Assembly (NCBI RefSeq): GCF_042682915.1
Contig: NZ_JBHUIW010000013.1
Span: 1-64,000 of the forward strand
Direction: 5' to 3'
From: Rhodoplanes azumiensis
GTDB taxonomy: Bacteria > Pseudomonadota > Alphaproteobacteria > Rhizobiales > Xanthobacteraceae
Length of the DNA: 64,000 nt
The notes under the pieces are model-generated. The model was given only the letters and a program-made list of their open reading frames with translations, was not told the DNA's origin and searched no databases. The position numbers were made by a program, and so were the translations under genes. Positions 22,625 to 31,026 of the stretch are shown here, piece by piece. The stretch's first letter is position 1; each line of letters starts with the position of its first letter.

Positions 22625-23707
22625 GTGAGCACCCCGATGACGGCGAAGCGTCTCGTTTCGGCGCGAATTCTCGTTGCGACTTTGGCGGCTGCGACTTTGG
22701 CGGCTGCGACCTTGAGCGTCACGGTCGGAGCGGCCGCGGCGGCGGGCTTCCGCATCCAGGAGGTGCCCGACATCGCCAAGGTCGCGCCCGGCGCGCTGCC
22801 GGCCGGCACCATCGCGTTCACGGACCATCGCGACGACAGCCTGGTCGATCCCAAGACCGGGCTGTTCCGCTTCTCCGACTGGGCCCGCGCGCGACCTCAG
22901 CAGAAGCGGCTGCTCGCGCTCTATGCGGGCTACGAGGAGCCGAGCGTCACGGCCACGGTCAACGGCGTCGCCAAGACCGTGAAGCGCAAGCTGCACATGT
23001 ATGTCGCCGAGGCGAAGCTCGAGCTCGCCCGGCCGCCGGCCAGCATCGATCTCGCCCGCTTCGTCACGCTGCCGACGCTGGAGAAGATGGACCCGGCCAT
23101 CAAGCACCGGCTGATCGGCCCCGACGAGGTGGTGCCCAACAAGGACGCGCGGCTGTCGGCCCACAATCCCGACCGGCGCTGGTGCGAGAGCCCGACCACG
23201 ACGATCTGCGTCCAGTCGCGCTACCAGTTCGAGGGCAAGCTGCCGGCCGCCATCATGCTGCTCAACAAGCTGCGCGACTCCGGCAAGCAGATCGCCGATC
23301 ACCTGGAGTTCCAGAGCGAGGTGCGGATCGTCCCGCCGGCCGATCTCGACCAGGCCGCCGTCGCGACGCTGACCGGGGTCGACACGCCGGTCGCGGCGGC
23401 GCTGGAGCAGACCATCGTGCACGTCAATCAGGTGATGCAGTTCGGCAAGGTGCTCGCCGTGCTGCAGCCGAGCCCGGCCGACCCGAACCGCACCATCGCC
23501 TCGATGTTCGTGGCGCTCGCCGTGGAGAGCGACCTGTTCGAGAAGCGCAAGGAGCTCGAGGGCGTCCCGGTGCTGCGCAACATGGTCCCGGCCCAAGTGC
23601 TGGCCGGCAACTCCTCCTTCAACACCGGCACGTCGATCAGCGCCGGGCTGCCGAGCTACTCGCGCAACCGGATCGAGGCGATCGCCACGGCGCTCGCGGC
23701 GCGCTGA
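22625..23707 (+). CDS. Conserved secreted protein of unknown function
   Basis: I do not recognise this family. The 360-residue protein begins with a signal peptide containing two perfect copies plus one degenerate copy of a 15-base repeat (22676-22720), giving an ATLAA-type repeat before the AAA cleavage region. The mature part is hydrophilic, with a pair of cysteines (RRWCESPTTTICVQSRY) that may form a disulfide, and it ends NRIEAIATALAAR. It starts 11 bases after the PBP stop. GAGAAG lies seven bases upstream of the GTG at 22625, so co-translation with the PBP is likely; an ATG at 22637 is the alternative. A cell-envelope role is inferred from context only. Confidence 0.75.
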   Translation: MSTPMTAKRLVSARILVATLAAATLAAATLSVTVGAAAAAGFRIQEVPDIAKVAPGALPAGTIAFTDHRDDSLVDPKTGLFRFSDWARARPQQKRLLALYAGYEEPSVTATVNGVAKTVKRKLHMYVAEAKLELARPPASIDLARFVTLPTLEKMDPAIKHRLIGPDEVVPNKDARLSAHNPDRRWCESPTTTICVQSRYQFEGKLPAAIMLLNKLRDSGKQIADHLEFQSEVRIVPPADLDQAAVATLTGVDTPVAAALEQTIVHVNQVMQFGKVLAVLQPSPADPNRTIASMFVALAVESDLFEKRKELEGVPVLRNMVPAQVLAGNSSFNTGTSISAGLPSYSRNRIEAIATALAAR

Positions 23708-23865
23708 CGCGCCGCGCCCTCCCTGATCGTCCGGGCGCGCGACGCGACGATCCGCCCGGCCATTCGCGGCCCGCTTATTGTCCTCCCCGTCAGGGCTCTC
23801 TAAATCTGGCGCTGGGCCGCTTCACCGGGCGTGCCCGGCGATGCCTCCGGCATCGCTCAGGGGAG

Positions 23866-24849
23866 ATGCCGATGCCGTCCTCCGGGGACTGGAAGATTCC
23901 GCCGGCCGCACAGCCGAAGGCGGAGGGCTACAAGTTCGACCTCGACCGGGCGCTGTCCGCCGTCGTGTCGCTGCGGGCCGAGGTGCCGGCCGACGCGACG
24001 ACGGCCGAGACGCTCGGCACCGAGCGGGCCGGCCACGGCGTCGTCATCGGCGACCGCGGCCTCGTCCTCACCATCGGCTACCTGATCACCGAGGCCGAGG
24101 CCGTGTGGCTGCGCACCATCGACGGCCGCGTGGTGCCGGGCCATCCGCTCGCCTTCGATCACGAGACCGGCTTCGGGCTCGTCCAGGCGCTCGGCCGGCT
24201 CGATGTGCCGGCGCTGCCGCTCGGCCGCTCGGCCGACCTCCTGGTCGGCGAGCACGCGATCCTGGCCGCCGCCGGCGGCCGCCACCGCGCCGTCGCGGCC
24301 CGCATCGTCGCCCGCCAGGAGTTCGCCGGCTACTGGGAGTACGTGCTCGACGACGCCATCTTCACGGCGCCGGCGCATCCGAACTGGGGCGGCACCGGGC
24401 TGATCAACGCCGCCGGCGAGCTGGTCGGCATCGGCTCGCTGCATCTCGAGCAGCGCCGCGACCCCGACACCGTGTTCCACGTCAACATGATCGTGCCGAT
24501 CGACCTGCTGACTCCCGTGCTCGACGATCTGCTCCGCCACGGCCGACCGAGCCGGCCGGCGCGGCCGTGGCTCGGCGTCTACGTCACCGAGCTGGAGGAC
24601 AAGCTCGTCGTCGTCGGGGTGGCGAAGGATAGCCCGGCCCAGCGCGCCGATCTGCGCGCCGGCGACGTGCTGCTGTCGGTCGCCGACGATTCGGTCGACA
24701 CGCTCGCCGCGCTGTTCAAGCGGATCTGGTCGCTCGGGGCCGCCGGGGTCGAGGTGCCGATCACGGTGCAGCGCGACGGCCGCATGCTGGCGCTGCGCGT
24801 CACCTCGGGCGACCGCCAGCGCTTCCTGCGCATGCCGCGGATGCATTGA
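23866..24849 (+). CDS. HtrA/DegP-like PDZ protein lacking the serine-protease triad
   Basis: The protein has the layout of an S1C (HtrA) protease: a trypsin-like fold (residues about 25-235) followed by a PDZ domain (RPWLGVYVTEL... SPAQRADLRAGDVLLSVADDSV). The catalytic positions are replaced. The region where HtrA has TNNHVV reads TIGYLI (Tyr72 for His). The DLAVLK region reads GFGLVQAL (no Asp), and GNSGGP reads HPNWGGTG (residues 171-178, no Ser). No signal peptide is apparent. It is therefore probably a binding or scaffold protein, not a protease. AGGGGAG precedes the ATG. Family members with this pattern are commonly annotated as serine proteases, which would be misleading here. Confidence 0.8.
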   Translation: MPMPSSGDWKIPPAAQPKAEGYKFDLDRALSAVVSLRAEVPADATTAETLGTERAGHGVVIGDRGLVLTIGYLITEAEAVWLRTIDGRVVPGHPLAFDHETGFGLVQALGRLDVPALPLGRSADLLVGEHAILAAAGGRHRAVAARIVARQEFAGYWEYVLDDAIFTAPAHPNWGGTGLINAAGELVGIGSLHLEQRRDPDTVFHVNMIVPIDLLTPVLDDLLRHGRPSRPARPWLGVYVTELEDKLVVVGVAKDSPAQRADLRAGDVLLSVADDSVDTLAALFKRIWSLGAAGVEVPITVQRDGRMLALRVTSGDRQRFLRMPRMH

Positions 24850-24869
24850 AGGCGCCGCCACGAGCCGCC

Positions 24870-24958
24870 CGTCATGCCCGCGCTCGTCGCGGGCATCCAC
24901 GTCTGACGGCGGCTCGGCCGGGAAGGCGTGGATGGCCGGGACGAGCCCGGCCATGACG
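24870..24958. repeat. Intergenic palindromic repeat, family B
   Basis: Left arm CGTCATGCCCGCGC...GGGCATCCACG (24870-24901). The right arm begins GCGTGGATGG and ends CGGCCATGACG (24926-24958). A fragment of the same family (GGCCGGGACGGGCCCGGCC) is seen near 34900. It lies between convergent genes. Confidence 0.7.
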
Positions 24959-24988
24959 AGGGACGTATGCGTGGCTCGTCGCCCCGCC

Positions 24989-26821
24989 CTACTTCCCCTC
25001 CATCGCCTCCAGCTCGTCGATCATGCTGGCGATCAGGCCGAGGCCACCCTGCCAGAAGCCCGGATCGCGGGCGTCGAGCCCGAACGGGGCGAGCAGCTCG
25101 GCGTGCGGCTTGGTGCCGCCCGCCGCCAGCATGTCGAGATAGCGCTCGGCGAAGCCCTCGTGGGCGTTCTCGTAGACGGCGTAGAGGGCGTTCACCAGGC
25201 AGTCGCCGAACGCGTAGGCGTAGACGTAGAACGGCGCGTGGACGAAGTGGCCGATATAGGCCCAGAAGGTCTCGTAGCCGGGCTTCAGCTCGATCGCCGG
25301 GCCGAGGCTCTCGGACTGCACCTTCATCCAGATCTCGCCGATCCGCTCGGCCGTCAGCTCGCCCTCGCGGCGCTCGGTGTGGACGTCGCGCTCGAACGTG
25401 TAGAACGCGATCTGCCGCACCACCGTGTTGAGCATGTCCTCGACCTTGCCGGCCAGCATGGCGCGGCGGCGCTTCCGGTCGGTGATGGCGTCGAGCAGCT
25501 TGCGGAAGGTCAGCATCTCGCCGAACACGCTCGCCGTCTCGGCGAGCGTCAGCGGGGTCGGCGCCATCAGCGGGCCGTTCTTGGCGGCGAGCACCTGATG
25601 GACGCCGTGACCCAGCTCGTGGGCGAGCGTCATCACGTCGCGCGGCTTGCCCTGATAGTTGAGCAGCACGTAGGGATGCGCCGACGGCACGGTCGGATGC
25701 GCGAAGGCGCCCGGCGCCTTGCCGGGCCGGGTCGGCGCGTCGATCCAGCGGTCGGTGAAGAAGCGCGCGGCGATCTCGGCCATGCGCGGCGAGAACTGCC
25801 CGTAGGCGGAGAGCACCGCGTCCTTCGCCTCGTCCCAGGGGATCGTCGGCGTCGCCACCTTGGGGAGCGGCGCGTTGCGGTCCCAGTGGGCGAGCCGCTC
25901 CTTCTTGAACCACTTCGCCTTCAGGGCGTAGTAGCGATGCGACAGCCGCGGATAGGCGTCACGCACCGCCGACACCAGCGCCTCCACCACCTCCCGCTCG
26001 ACCCGGTTGGCGAGATGCCGCGAGTCGGCGATGTCGGCGAAGCCGCGCCAGCGGTCGGAGATCTCCTTGTCCTTGGCGAGCGTGTTGGTGATCAGCGTGA
26101 AGGTGCGCAGGTTCTTGCCGAACGTCTCGGCCAGCGCCTCGGCGGCCTTGCGGCGCACCGTCTCGCTCGGATTCTGCAGGAGCGTCAGCGTCGGCTCGAG
26201 CGGCAGCGCCTTGCCCTGCACGGTGAAGCGCAGGCCCGCGATGGTCTCGTCGAACAGCCGGTTCCAAGCCGCGTAGCCGGTCACCGACTTCTCGTGGAAG
26301 AGCTGCTCGACCCGGTCCTCGAGCTGATACGGCTTCTCCTTGCGGACGTCCTCGATGAACGGTCGGTAGTGGCCGAGCATCGGATCCCGCATGGCGGTCT
26401 CGAGCAGCGCGTCGTCGATGCGGTTGAGCTCGAGCGCGAAGAACAGGACGTGCGACGAGGCGGCCGTGATCTGGTCCTGGACGTCGCCGTAGAACTTCGC
26501 CCGCACCGGATCCGTGGTGTCGCCGGCATGGACGAGGCTCGCATAGGAGATCAGGCGGCCGAGCAGGTCGTCGAGCTCCTCGAGCTGCTTGATCGCGTCG
26601 GCGAGCGCGCGGCCGGCGTCGGGCTGCGCGGCGAGCGTCGCCAGCCGGCCCTTGAACGCCTCCTCGAAGGCGACGCAGCCGGTGCGGGCGCGGTCGAGGT
26701 CGCGCTTCACCTCGGCCGAGTCGATGCCGGGATAGAGGTCGGCGAGGTTCCACTCGGGCAGCGCCCCGAGATCGACCGTCGTCGGGGCGGCCGAGGTCTT
26801 CGTCACAGTCGTCGCGGTCAT
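24989..26821 (-). CDS. pepF: Oligoendopeptidase F (M3 family)
   Basis: Cytoplasmic zinc metallopeptidase that degrades short peptides. The 610-residue protein has the zinc motif LAHELGHGVHQ and a downstream Glu-containing segment (ETASVFGEML). The C-terminal region, YAFGDCLVNALYAVYENA...FAERYLDMLAAGGTKP, is typical of PepF. N-terminal LPEWNLADLYPGID is also family-typical. AAGGA precedes the ATG at 26821; the longer frame upstream has no conserved residues. It is transcribed divergently from the flavodoxin operon across a 475-base gap. Confidence 0.93.
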   Translation of the reverse strand: MTATTVTKTSAAPTTVDLGALPEWNLADLYPGIDSAEVKRDLDRARTGCVAFEEAFKGRLATLAAQPDAGRALADAIKQLEELDDLLGRLISYASLVHAGDTTDPVRAKFYGDVQDQITAASSHVLFFALELNRIDDALLETAMRDPMLGHYRPFIEDVRKEKPYQLEDRVEQLFHEKSVTGYAAWNRLFDETIAGLRFTVQGKALPLEPTLTLLQNPSETVRRKAAEALAETFGKNLRTFTLITNTLAKDKEISDRWRGFADIADSRHLANRVEREVVEALVSAVRDAYPRLSHRYYALKAKWFKKERLAHWDRNAPLPKVATPTIPWDEAKDAVLSAYGQFSPRMAEIAARFFTDRWIDAPTRPGKAPGAFAHPTVPSAHPYVLLNYQGKPRDVMTLAHELGHGVHQVLAAKNGPLMAPTPLTLAETASVFGEMLTFRKLLDAITDRKRRRAMLAGKVEDMLNTVVRQIAFYTFERDVHTERREGELTAERIGEIWMKVQSESLGPAIELKPGYETFWAYIGHFVHAPFYVYAYAFGDCLVNALYAVYENAHEGFAERYLDMLAAGGTKPHAELLAPFGLDARDPGFWQGGLGLIASMIDELEAMEGK

Positions 26822-27060
26822 TGCAGCAGCGGTCCTTCCAAGTCCGGGCCCCGGGCTCGCCCGTGAGACCCGGTGCGGGCGGCATCGTAGGGGGCGCGGC
26901 GCGGCGAGGCAAAGCATGGCCGATCCGGCGCCCCGCTCGGCGGCCAGTTGCGCGGTCCGGGACCGCCGGACCGCATGTCGGTCTTCGGCCAATCCCGACA
27001 GGATCGTTCACTTTGGAGGCGGTCGAAATTCTGATCGAATCGAGACGGCGCCGATCATCG

Positions 27061-27182
27061 CGGCGTATCAAAGCGATATCGATGTCGAGAATGTCTTATT
27101 TTTACGACATCGAAAGAGCGATGGATTTTCCTGGAACTCTGTCATTTCTCCAATCTACTGTTCCGATACGGATTTCTTGTTT
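27061..27182. other. AT-rich patch in the pepF-flavodoxin intergenic region
   Basis: By hand count, 27061-27180 is about 42 % GC, against about 70 % for the window. The whole gap 26822-27296 holds no convincing gene. The patch contains an inverted repeat and is followed by a hairpin, listed separately. It most likely carries the promoter and operator of the flavodoxin operon, but a short transcript ending at the 27183-27203 hairpin is possible. Confidence 0.6.
27080..27112. promoter_or_regulatory. Inverted repeat, candidate operator upstream of fldA
   Basis: CGATGTCG (27080-27087) and CGACATCG (27105-27112) form a perfect 8-base dyad with a 17-base AT-rich spacer (AGAATGTCTTATTTTTA). It lies about 185 bases upstream of fldA. 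It does not match a Fur, Irr or RirA consensus that I can recall with certainty. Confidence 0.4.
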
Positions 27183-27203
27183 ACGCGGGACGCCGTCCCG
27201 CGT
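27183..27203 (+). promoter_or_regulatory. Perfect 9-bp hairpin upstream of fldA
   Basis: ACGCGGGAC, loop GCC, GTCCCGCGT. It ends 93 bases before the fldA start. Both flanking genes start away from this gap, so it is not an ordinary end-of-gene terminator. It is either a leader structure or the terminator of a short unseen transcript. Confidence 0.4.
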
Positions 27204-27296
27204 TAGCGTCCGGCCCGTACTCCGGTACGCAACCGCCCCGCCGCCGCCCCTGGCTCGGCCGGGATCCTGTCGACCGACCCCCGTCGAAGACCGACC

Positions 27297-27782
27297 ATGA
27301 GCGTGAACGTGATTTTCGGATCGGATGCCGGCGCCACCAAGGCCGTGGCGGCGCGCATCGCCAAGCGGGTCCAGGGCAAGGCCATCGACGTCGCGAAGGC
27401 GACCACGGCCGATTTCGAGTCCTGCAGCCTCTTGATCCTGGGCTCGCCGACCTACGGGGCCGGCGACCTGCAGACCGACTGGGAGTTCGGCGGGCTCGAC
27501 AAGCTCGCCGCCGCGAACATCGCCGGCAAGACGGTCGCGCTGTTCGGCACCGGCGACCAGGCGAGCTATCCGGACAGCTTCGTCGACGCCATGGGCCTGC
27601 TCTACGACCAGGTGATCGCCAAAGGCGCCGTCGTGGTCGGCTTCACCGAGACGGCCGGCTACGACTACACGGCCTCGAAGGCCGAGCGGGACGGCAAGTT
27701 CGTCGGGCTGGCGCTCGACGAGGACGGCGAATCGTCGAAATCCGACAAGAGGATCACGGCATGGATCAGCCAGCTTCTCTGA
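27297..27782 (+). CDS. fldA: Flavodoxin
   Basis: Small FMN electron carrier that substitutes for ferredoxin, typically under iron limitation, or serves 2-oxoacid oxidoreductases and nitrogenase. The 161-residue protein has the phosphate loop GSDAGATKAVAARI near its N-terminus and the FMN-contacting regions GSPTYGAGDLQTDWEFG and FGTGDQASYPDSFVDAMGLLYD. It shows the long-chain flavodoxin length. It overlaps the next gene by 22 bases. The AT-rich upstream region with an inverted repeat suggests specific regulation. Confidence 0.92.
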   Translation: MSVNVIFGSDAGATKAVAARIAKRVQGKAIDVAKATTADFESCSLLILGSPTYGAGDLQTDWEFGGLDKLAAANIAGKTVALFGTGDQASYPDSFVDAMGLLYDQVIAKGAVVVGFTETAGYDYTASKAERDGKFVGLALDEDGESSKSDKRITAWISQLL

Positions 27783-28204
27783 ACGCCACGCTCGGCATCT
27801 TCCGCCATCACCTCTACGAGCTGTCGAAGGGCGTGCGACCGCTGGTGCTGATGACGGTCAATGCCGAGGCGGTGACGCCGATCGTCGAGCGGCTGGTGGC
27901 GTCCGGCGTCGCCCACCACGTGCACGCCGCCTGCCGGTCGCGCTTCAACGTGGTGTTCGGCCGGCCGGCCGCCGTGACGGCGGTGCAGCGCTTCATGTCC
28001 GGGCCGCTGTGCGACCTCTCGGCCGAGCACGACTTCATGCTGGGCATCCTGCTCGGCTACGACGCCGAGCAGCAGTGCCTGCGCTATGTCGCCCGGGCCG
28101 GGGCGGCGGACCGCACCGGGGCTCCGGCGGGCGAAGCAGCGACCGGGACGGCCGCCGACACCGCCCAGGCGCTCGCCGAGGCCGCCCGCGCCGTGATGCA
28201 TTGA
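27761..28204 (+). CDS. DUF2023 family protein, flavodoxin partner
   Basis: A 147-residue protein matching the DUF2023 pattern: FRHHLYELSKGVRPLVLMT near the start and EHDFMLGILLGYDAEQQCLRYV near the end. The C-terminal Ala/Thr-rich tail is not conserved. In other bacteria this family is found directly after flavodoxin genes, as here, where the two frames overlap by 22 bases and must be co-transcribed. The biochemical role is unknown; a function in flavodoxin maturation or regulation is inference from linkage only. Confidence 0.8.
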   Translation: MDQPASLNATLGIFRHHLYELSKGVRPLVLMTVNAEAVTPIVERLVASGVAHHVHAACRSRFNVVFGRPAAVTAVQRFMSGPLCDLSAEHDFMLGILLGYDAEQQCLRYVARAGAADRTGAPAGEAATGTAADTAQALAEAARAVMH

Positions 28205-28222
28205 GGCGGGGCGAGCCCCCGG

Positions 28223-28236
28223 CCGGCGATCGCCGG
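28223..28236. repeat. Perfect 14-bp palindrome after the flavodoxin operon
   Basis: CCGGCGATCGCCGG, 19 bases after the DUF2023 stop. With no spacer it is a poor terminator, but it could be a protein-binding site. I see nothing else in the 160 bases before the retropepsin gene. Confidence 0.3.
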
Positions 28237-28363
28237 TCGATAAGATCGTCGCGGCCGCGGCAACGCTCCGTTCGCCATCGCCGGAGAACCTGCCGGCTGC
28301 GTTAGCCCGCCGCTCATCGCGGCGTGCTTCACTCCGCCCGGACAGTCTCCGGGGCTCGCCGCG

Positions 28364-28864
28364 ATGCGCAGCATCATCGTTTTCGCGCTTCTGGCGCTGG
28401 CGTTCGGCGCCACTCTGCCGAAGCTCTATCTCGACGCGACCGCCAACCCGGCGCCCGCCACGCCGGCGAAGGCCGCCACGCCGACCGACCCAGGCGGCGG
28501 CAGCCTGACGCTCCTGAAGGACGCGCGCGGGCACTTCCAGACCACCGCCTATCTGGACGGCGTCCGCCTGTCGGTCCTGGTCGACACCGGCGCCTCGGTG
28601 ATCGCTCTGAAGGCGAGCGACGCCGGCCGGCTCGGCGTGCGACCGCGGGCCGCCGAGTTCACGGCGCGGGTCTCGACCGCCAACGGCACCGTGATGGCGG
28701 CGCCGACCCGGATCGGCCGGGTCGATGTCGGCGGCATCGTGGTCTACGACGTGGCGGCCCTGGTGCTGCCCGACGGCGCCCTGTCGGAGAACTTGCTCGG
28801 CATGTCGTATCTGTCCCGGGTGCGCTTCGAGCATCGCCACGGCCGGCTGATCATCGAGAGGTAG
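28364..28864 (+). CDS. Retropepsin-like aspartic protease (TIGR02281 family)
   Basis: A single-domain clan AA aspartic protease that would act as a dimer, located at the inner membrane facing the periplasm. The 166-residue protein starts with a hydrophobic anchor (SIIVFALLALAFGATL), then a Pro/Ala linker, then the protease domain. The active motif is LVDTGASVIAL (Asp74-Thr-Gly) and the C-terminal signature is ENLLGMSYLSRVRFEHRHGRLIIE. This matches the TIGR02281 layout widespread in Alphaproteobacteria. The physiological substrate is unknown. Confidence 0.85.
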   Translation: MRSIIVFALLALAFGATLPKLYLDATANPAPATPAKAATPTDPGGGSLTLLKDARGHFQTTAYLDGVRLSVLVDTGASVIALKASDAGRLGVRPRAAEFTARVSTANGTVMAAPTRIGRVDVGGIVVYDVAALVLPDGALSENLLGMSYLSRVRFEHRHGRLIIER

Positions 28865-28904
28865 GCGAGGCGAGCTCGTCACGCCCAGGTCGCACCTTCG
28901 ATCC

Positions 28905-29007
28905 GTCACCCTGAGGCGCCCGGCGAAGCCGGGCCTCGAAGGGCGACGGCCGAGACGCCGCGGCCGCATCCTTCGAGGCTCGCTTCGCGAGCACCTCGGG
29001 ATGACGG
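28905..29007. repeat. Intergenic palindromic repeat, family C
   Basis: It opens with GTCACCCTGAGG and ends with GAGCACCTCGGGATGACG, the reverse-complementary ends of one palindrome. Internal inverted pieces include CGGCGAAGCCG and GGCTCGCTTCGCGAGC. Elements of this appearance are common between genes in Rhizobiales. It sits in the 290-base gap before pgm. Confidence 0.65.
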
Positions 29008-29154
29008 GGAGAGGATGGACGCCCGGGACGACCGCGAGGTCCGCCCCCCCGGGATGACTCCCCGAAAAATCCCCCGCGTGCCAAACCGGCCGGGGCGCAG
29101 TAGATTGGCCGGCATTTCCGCCGGACCCCGTCCGCGCCCACCAGGGACCGCCCG

Positions 29155-30816
29155 ATGACGATTTCGCCCCTCGCCGGCAAGCTGCCGCCCGCGGAGCTGC
29201 TGGTCGACCTCGACCGCCTCGACCGCGCCTATTACGAGCGCATGCCCGACGTGTCGGACGCGACCCAGAAGGTCGCCTTCGGTACCTCCGGCCACCGCGG
29301 CACCTCGCTCGCCTCGTCGTTCAACGAGGCCCACATCCTCGCGATCTCGCAGGCGATCTGCGAGTACCGGGCGGCGCAGGGCATCGACGGTCCGCTGTTC
29401 ATGGGCAAGGACTCGCACGCGCTCTCCGGCCCGGCTCAGAAGAGCGCCCTCGAGGTGCTGGCGGCGAACGGCGTCACGGCGGTGATCCAGCAGGGCGACG
29501 GCTACACGCCGACGCCGGTGATCTCGCGCGCCATCCTGGTCCACAACCGTGGCCGCACGGACCATCTCGCCGACGGCATCGTGATCACGCCGTCGCACAA
29601 TCCGCCCGAGGACGGCGGCTTCAAGTACAATCCGCCGCACGGTGGACCGGCCGACACCGACGCGACCAAGTGGATCGAGAACCGCGCCAACGCGCTGCTG
29701 CGCGACGGCAATCGCGACGTGAGGCGCATCCCCTACGAGCGCGCGCTCGCCGCCGAGACCACCCGGCAGGACGACTTCGTCCATCCTTACGTGAACGACC
29801 TCGACGCGGTCGTCGACATGGCCGCCATCAAGGCGGCCGGCCTCGAGCTCGCCGTGGATCCGCTCGGCGGCGCCGGGCTCGCCTATTGGGAACCGATCAA
29901 CGCGCGCTACGGACTCGATATCGACATCGTCAACAAGGGCGTAGACTTCCGCTTCGCCTTCATGACCGTCGACCACGACGGCAAGATCCGGATGGACTGC
30001 TCGAGCCCGCACGCGATGGCGAGCCTGGTCGGGCTGAAGGACAAGTACCGGGTCGCCTTCGGCAACGACACCGACGCCGACCGCCACGGCATCGTGGTGC
30101 CGGGCGTCGGCCTGATGAACCCGAACCACTATCTCGCCGTCGCCATCCAATATCTGCTCACCCATCGCGAGGACTGGCCGGCGACATCGGCGGTCGGCAA
30201 GACGCTGGTCTCGTCGAGCATGATCGACCGGGTGGTGGCGAGCCTCGACCGCAGGCTCTCGGAGGTGCCGGTCGGCTTCAAGTGGTTCGTGGCGGGCCTC
30301 GTCGACGGCTCGACCTGCTTCGGCGGCGAGGAGAGCGCCGGCGCGAGCTTCCTGCGCCGCGACGGCACCACCTGGACGACCGACAAGGACGGGCTGATCA
30401 TGGATCTGCTGGCGGCCGAGATCACGGCCGTCACGGGCCGGGATCCGGGCGAGCATTATCAGGCGCTGACCCGGAAATTCGGCGCGCCCCACTACACCCG
30501 CATCGACGCGGCGGCGACGCCCGAAGAGAAGGCGAGGCTCGGGAAGCTGTCGCCCGCCGCCGTGACGGCGAGCACGCTCGCCGGCGACCCGATCACGGCG
30601 AAGCTGACCAACGCGCCCGGCAACGGCGCGCCGATCGGCGGCCTCAAGGTGACGACCGACGCCGGCTGGTTCGCGGCGCGTCCCTCCGGCACCGAGAACA
30701 TCTACAAGATCTACGCCGAGAGTTTTCGAAATGCCGTCCACCTGAACGCCATCGTGTCGGAGGCGAAGGCGATCGTCTCCGCCGCACTGGCCGGCGAGAG
30801 CACGGCGGCGGCGTGA
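29155..30816 (+). CDS. pgm: Phosphoglucomutase (alpha-D-glucose phosphate-specific)
   Basis: Interconverts glucose-1-phosphate and glucose-6-phosphate for glycogen, nucleotide-sugar and glycan synthesis. The 553-residue product has the sugar-binding KVAFGTSGHRGTSL and the phosphoserine loop VITPSHNPPEDGG (Ser147). The metal loop is FGNDTDADRHG, followed by FGGEESAGASFLRRDG and the phosphate-binding ARPSGTENIYKIYAES. This is the long bacterial Pgm type. A second, different phosphohexomutase lies just downstream, separated by a palindromic repeat, so the two may be co-transcribed. Confidence 0.95.
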   Translation: MTISPLAGKLPPAELLVDLDRLDRAYYERMPDVSDATQKVAFGTSGHRGTSLASSFNEAHILAISQAICEYRAAQGIDGPLFMGKDSHALSGPAQKSALEVLAANGVTAVIQQGDGYTPTPVISRAILVHNRGRTDHLADGIVITPSHNPPEDGGFKYNPPHGGPADTDATKWIENRANALLRDGNRDVRRIPYERALAAETTRQDDFVHPYVNDLDAVVDMAAIKAAGLELAVDPLGGAGLAYWEPINARYGLDIDIVNKGVDFRFAFMTVDHDGKIRMDCSSPHAMASLVGLKDKYRVAFGNDTDADRHGIVVPGVGLMNPNHYLAVAIQYLLTHREDWPATSAVGKTLVSSSMIDRVVASLDRRLSEVPVGFKWFVAGLVDGSTCFGGEESAGASFLRRDGTTWTTDKDGLIMDLLAAEITAVTGRDPGEHYQALTRKFGAPHYTRIDAAATPEEKARLGKLSPAAVTASTLAGDPITAKLTNAPGNGAPIGGLKVTTDAGWFAARPSGTENIYKIYAESFRNAVHLNAIVSEAKAIVSAALAGESTAAA

Positions 30817-30826
30817 TGCTTTTCAC

Positions 30827-30992
30827 CTCTCCCCGCTTGCGGGGAGAGGTCGGGCCGCGAAGCGGTCCGGGTGAGGGGGCGTTTCCGCGAATCGAAGGGT
30901 CTCTGCTGCGTCGAGACGCCCCCTCACCCGTCTCGCCGCGAGGCGGCGAGCCACCCTCTCCCCGCGCGCGGGGAGAGGGAAAAACGGCGCCG
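30827..30992. repeat. Intergenic palindromic repeat, family D (copy 2)
   Basis: Begins CACCTCTCCCCGCTTGCGGG and ends CTCTCCCCGCGCGCGGGGAG, with internal GGGTGAGGGGGCG answered by CGCCCCCTCACCC. It has the same architecture as 12028-12188. It fills almost the whole gap between pgm and the next mutase gene. Confidence 0.8.
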
Positions 30993-31026
30993 CATCCTTG
31001 TTCGACTTCTCACGACATAGGTTCTC

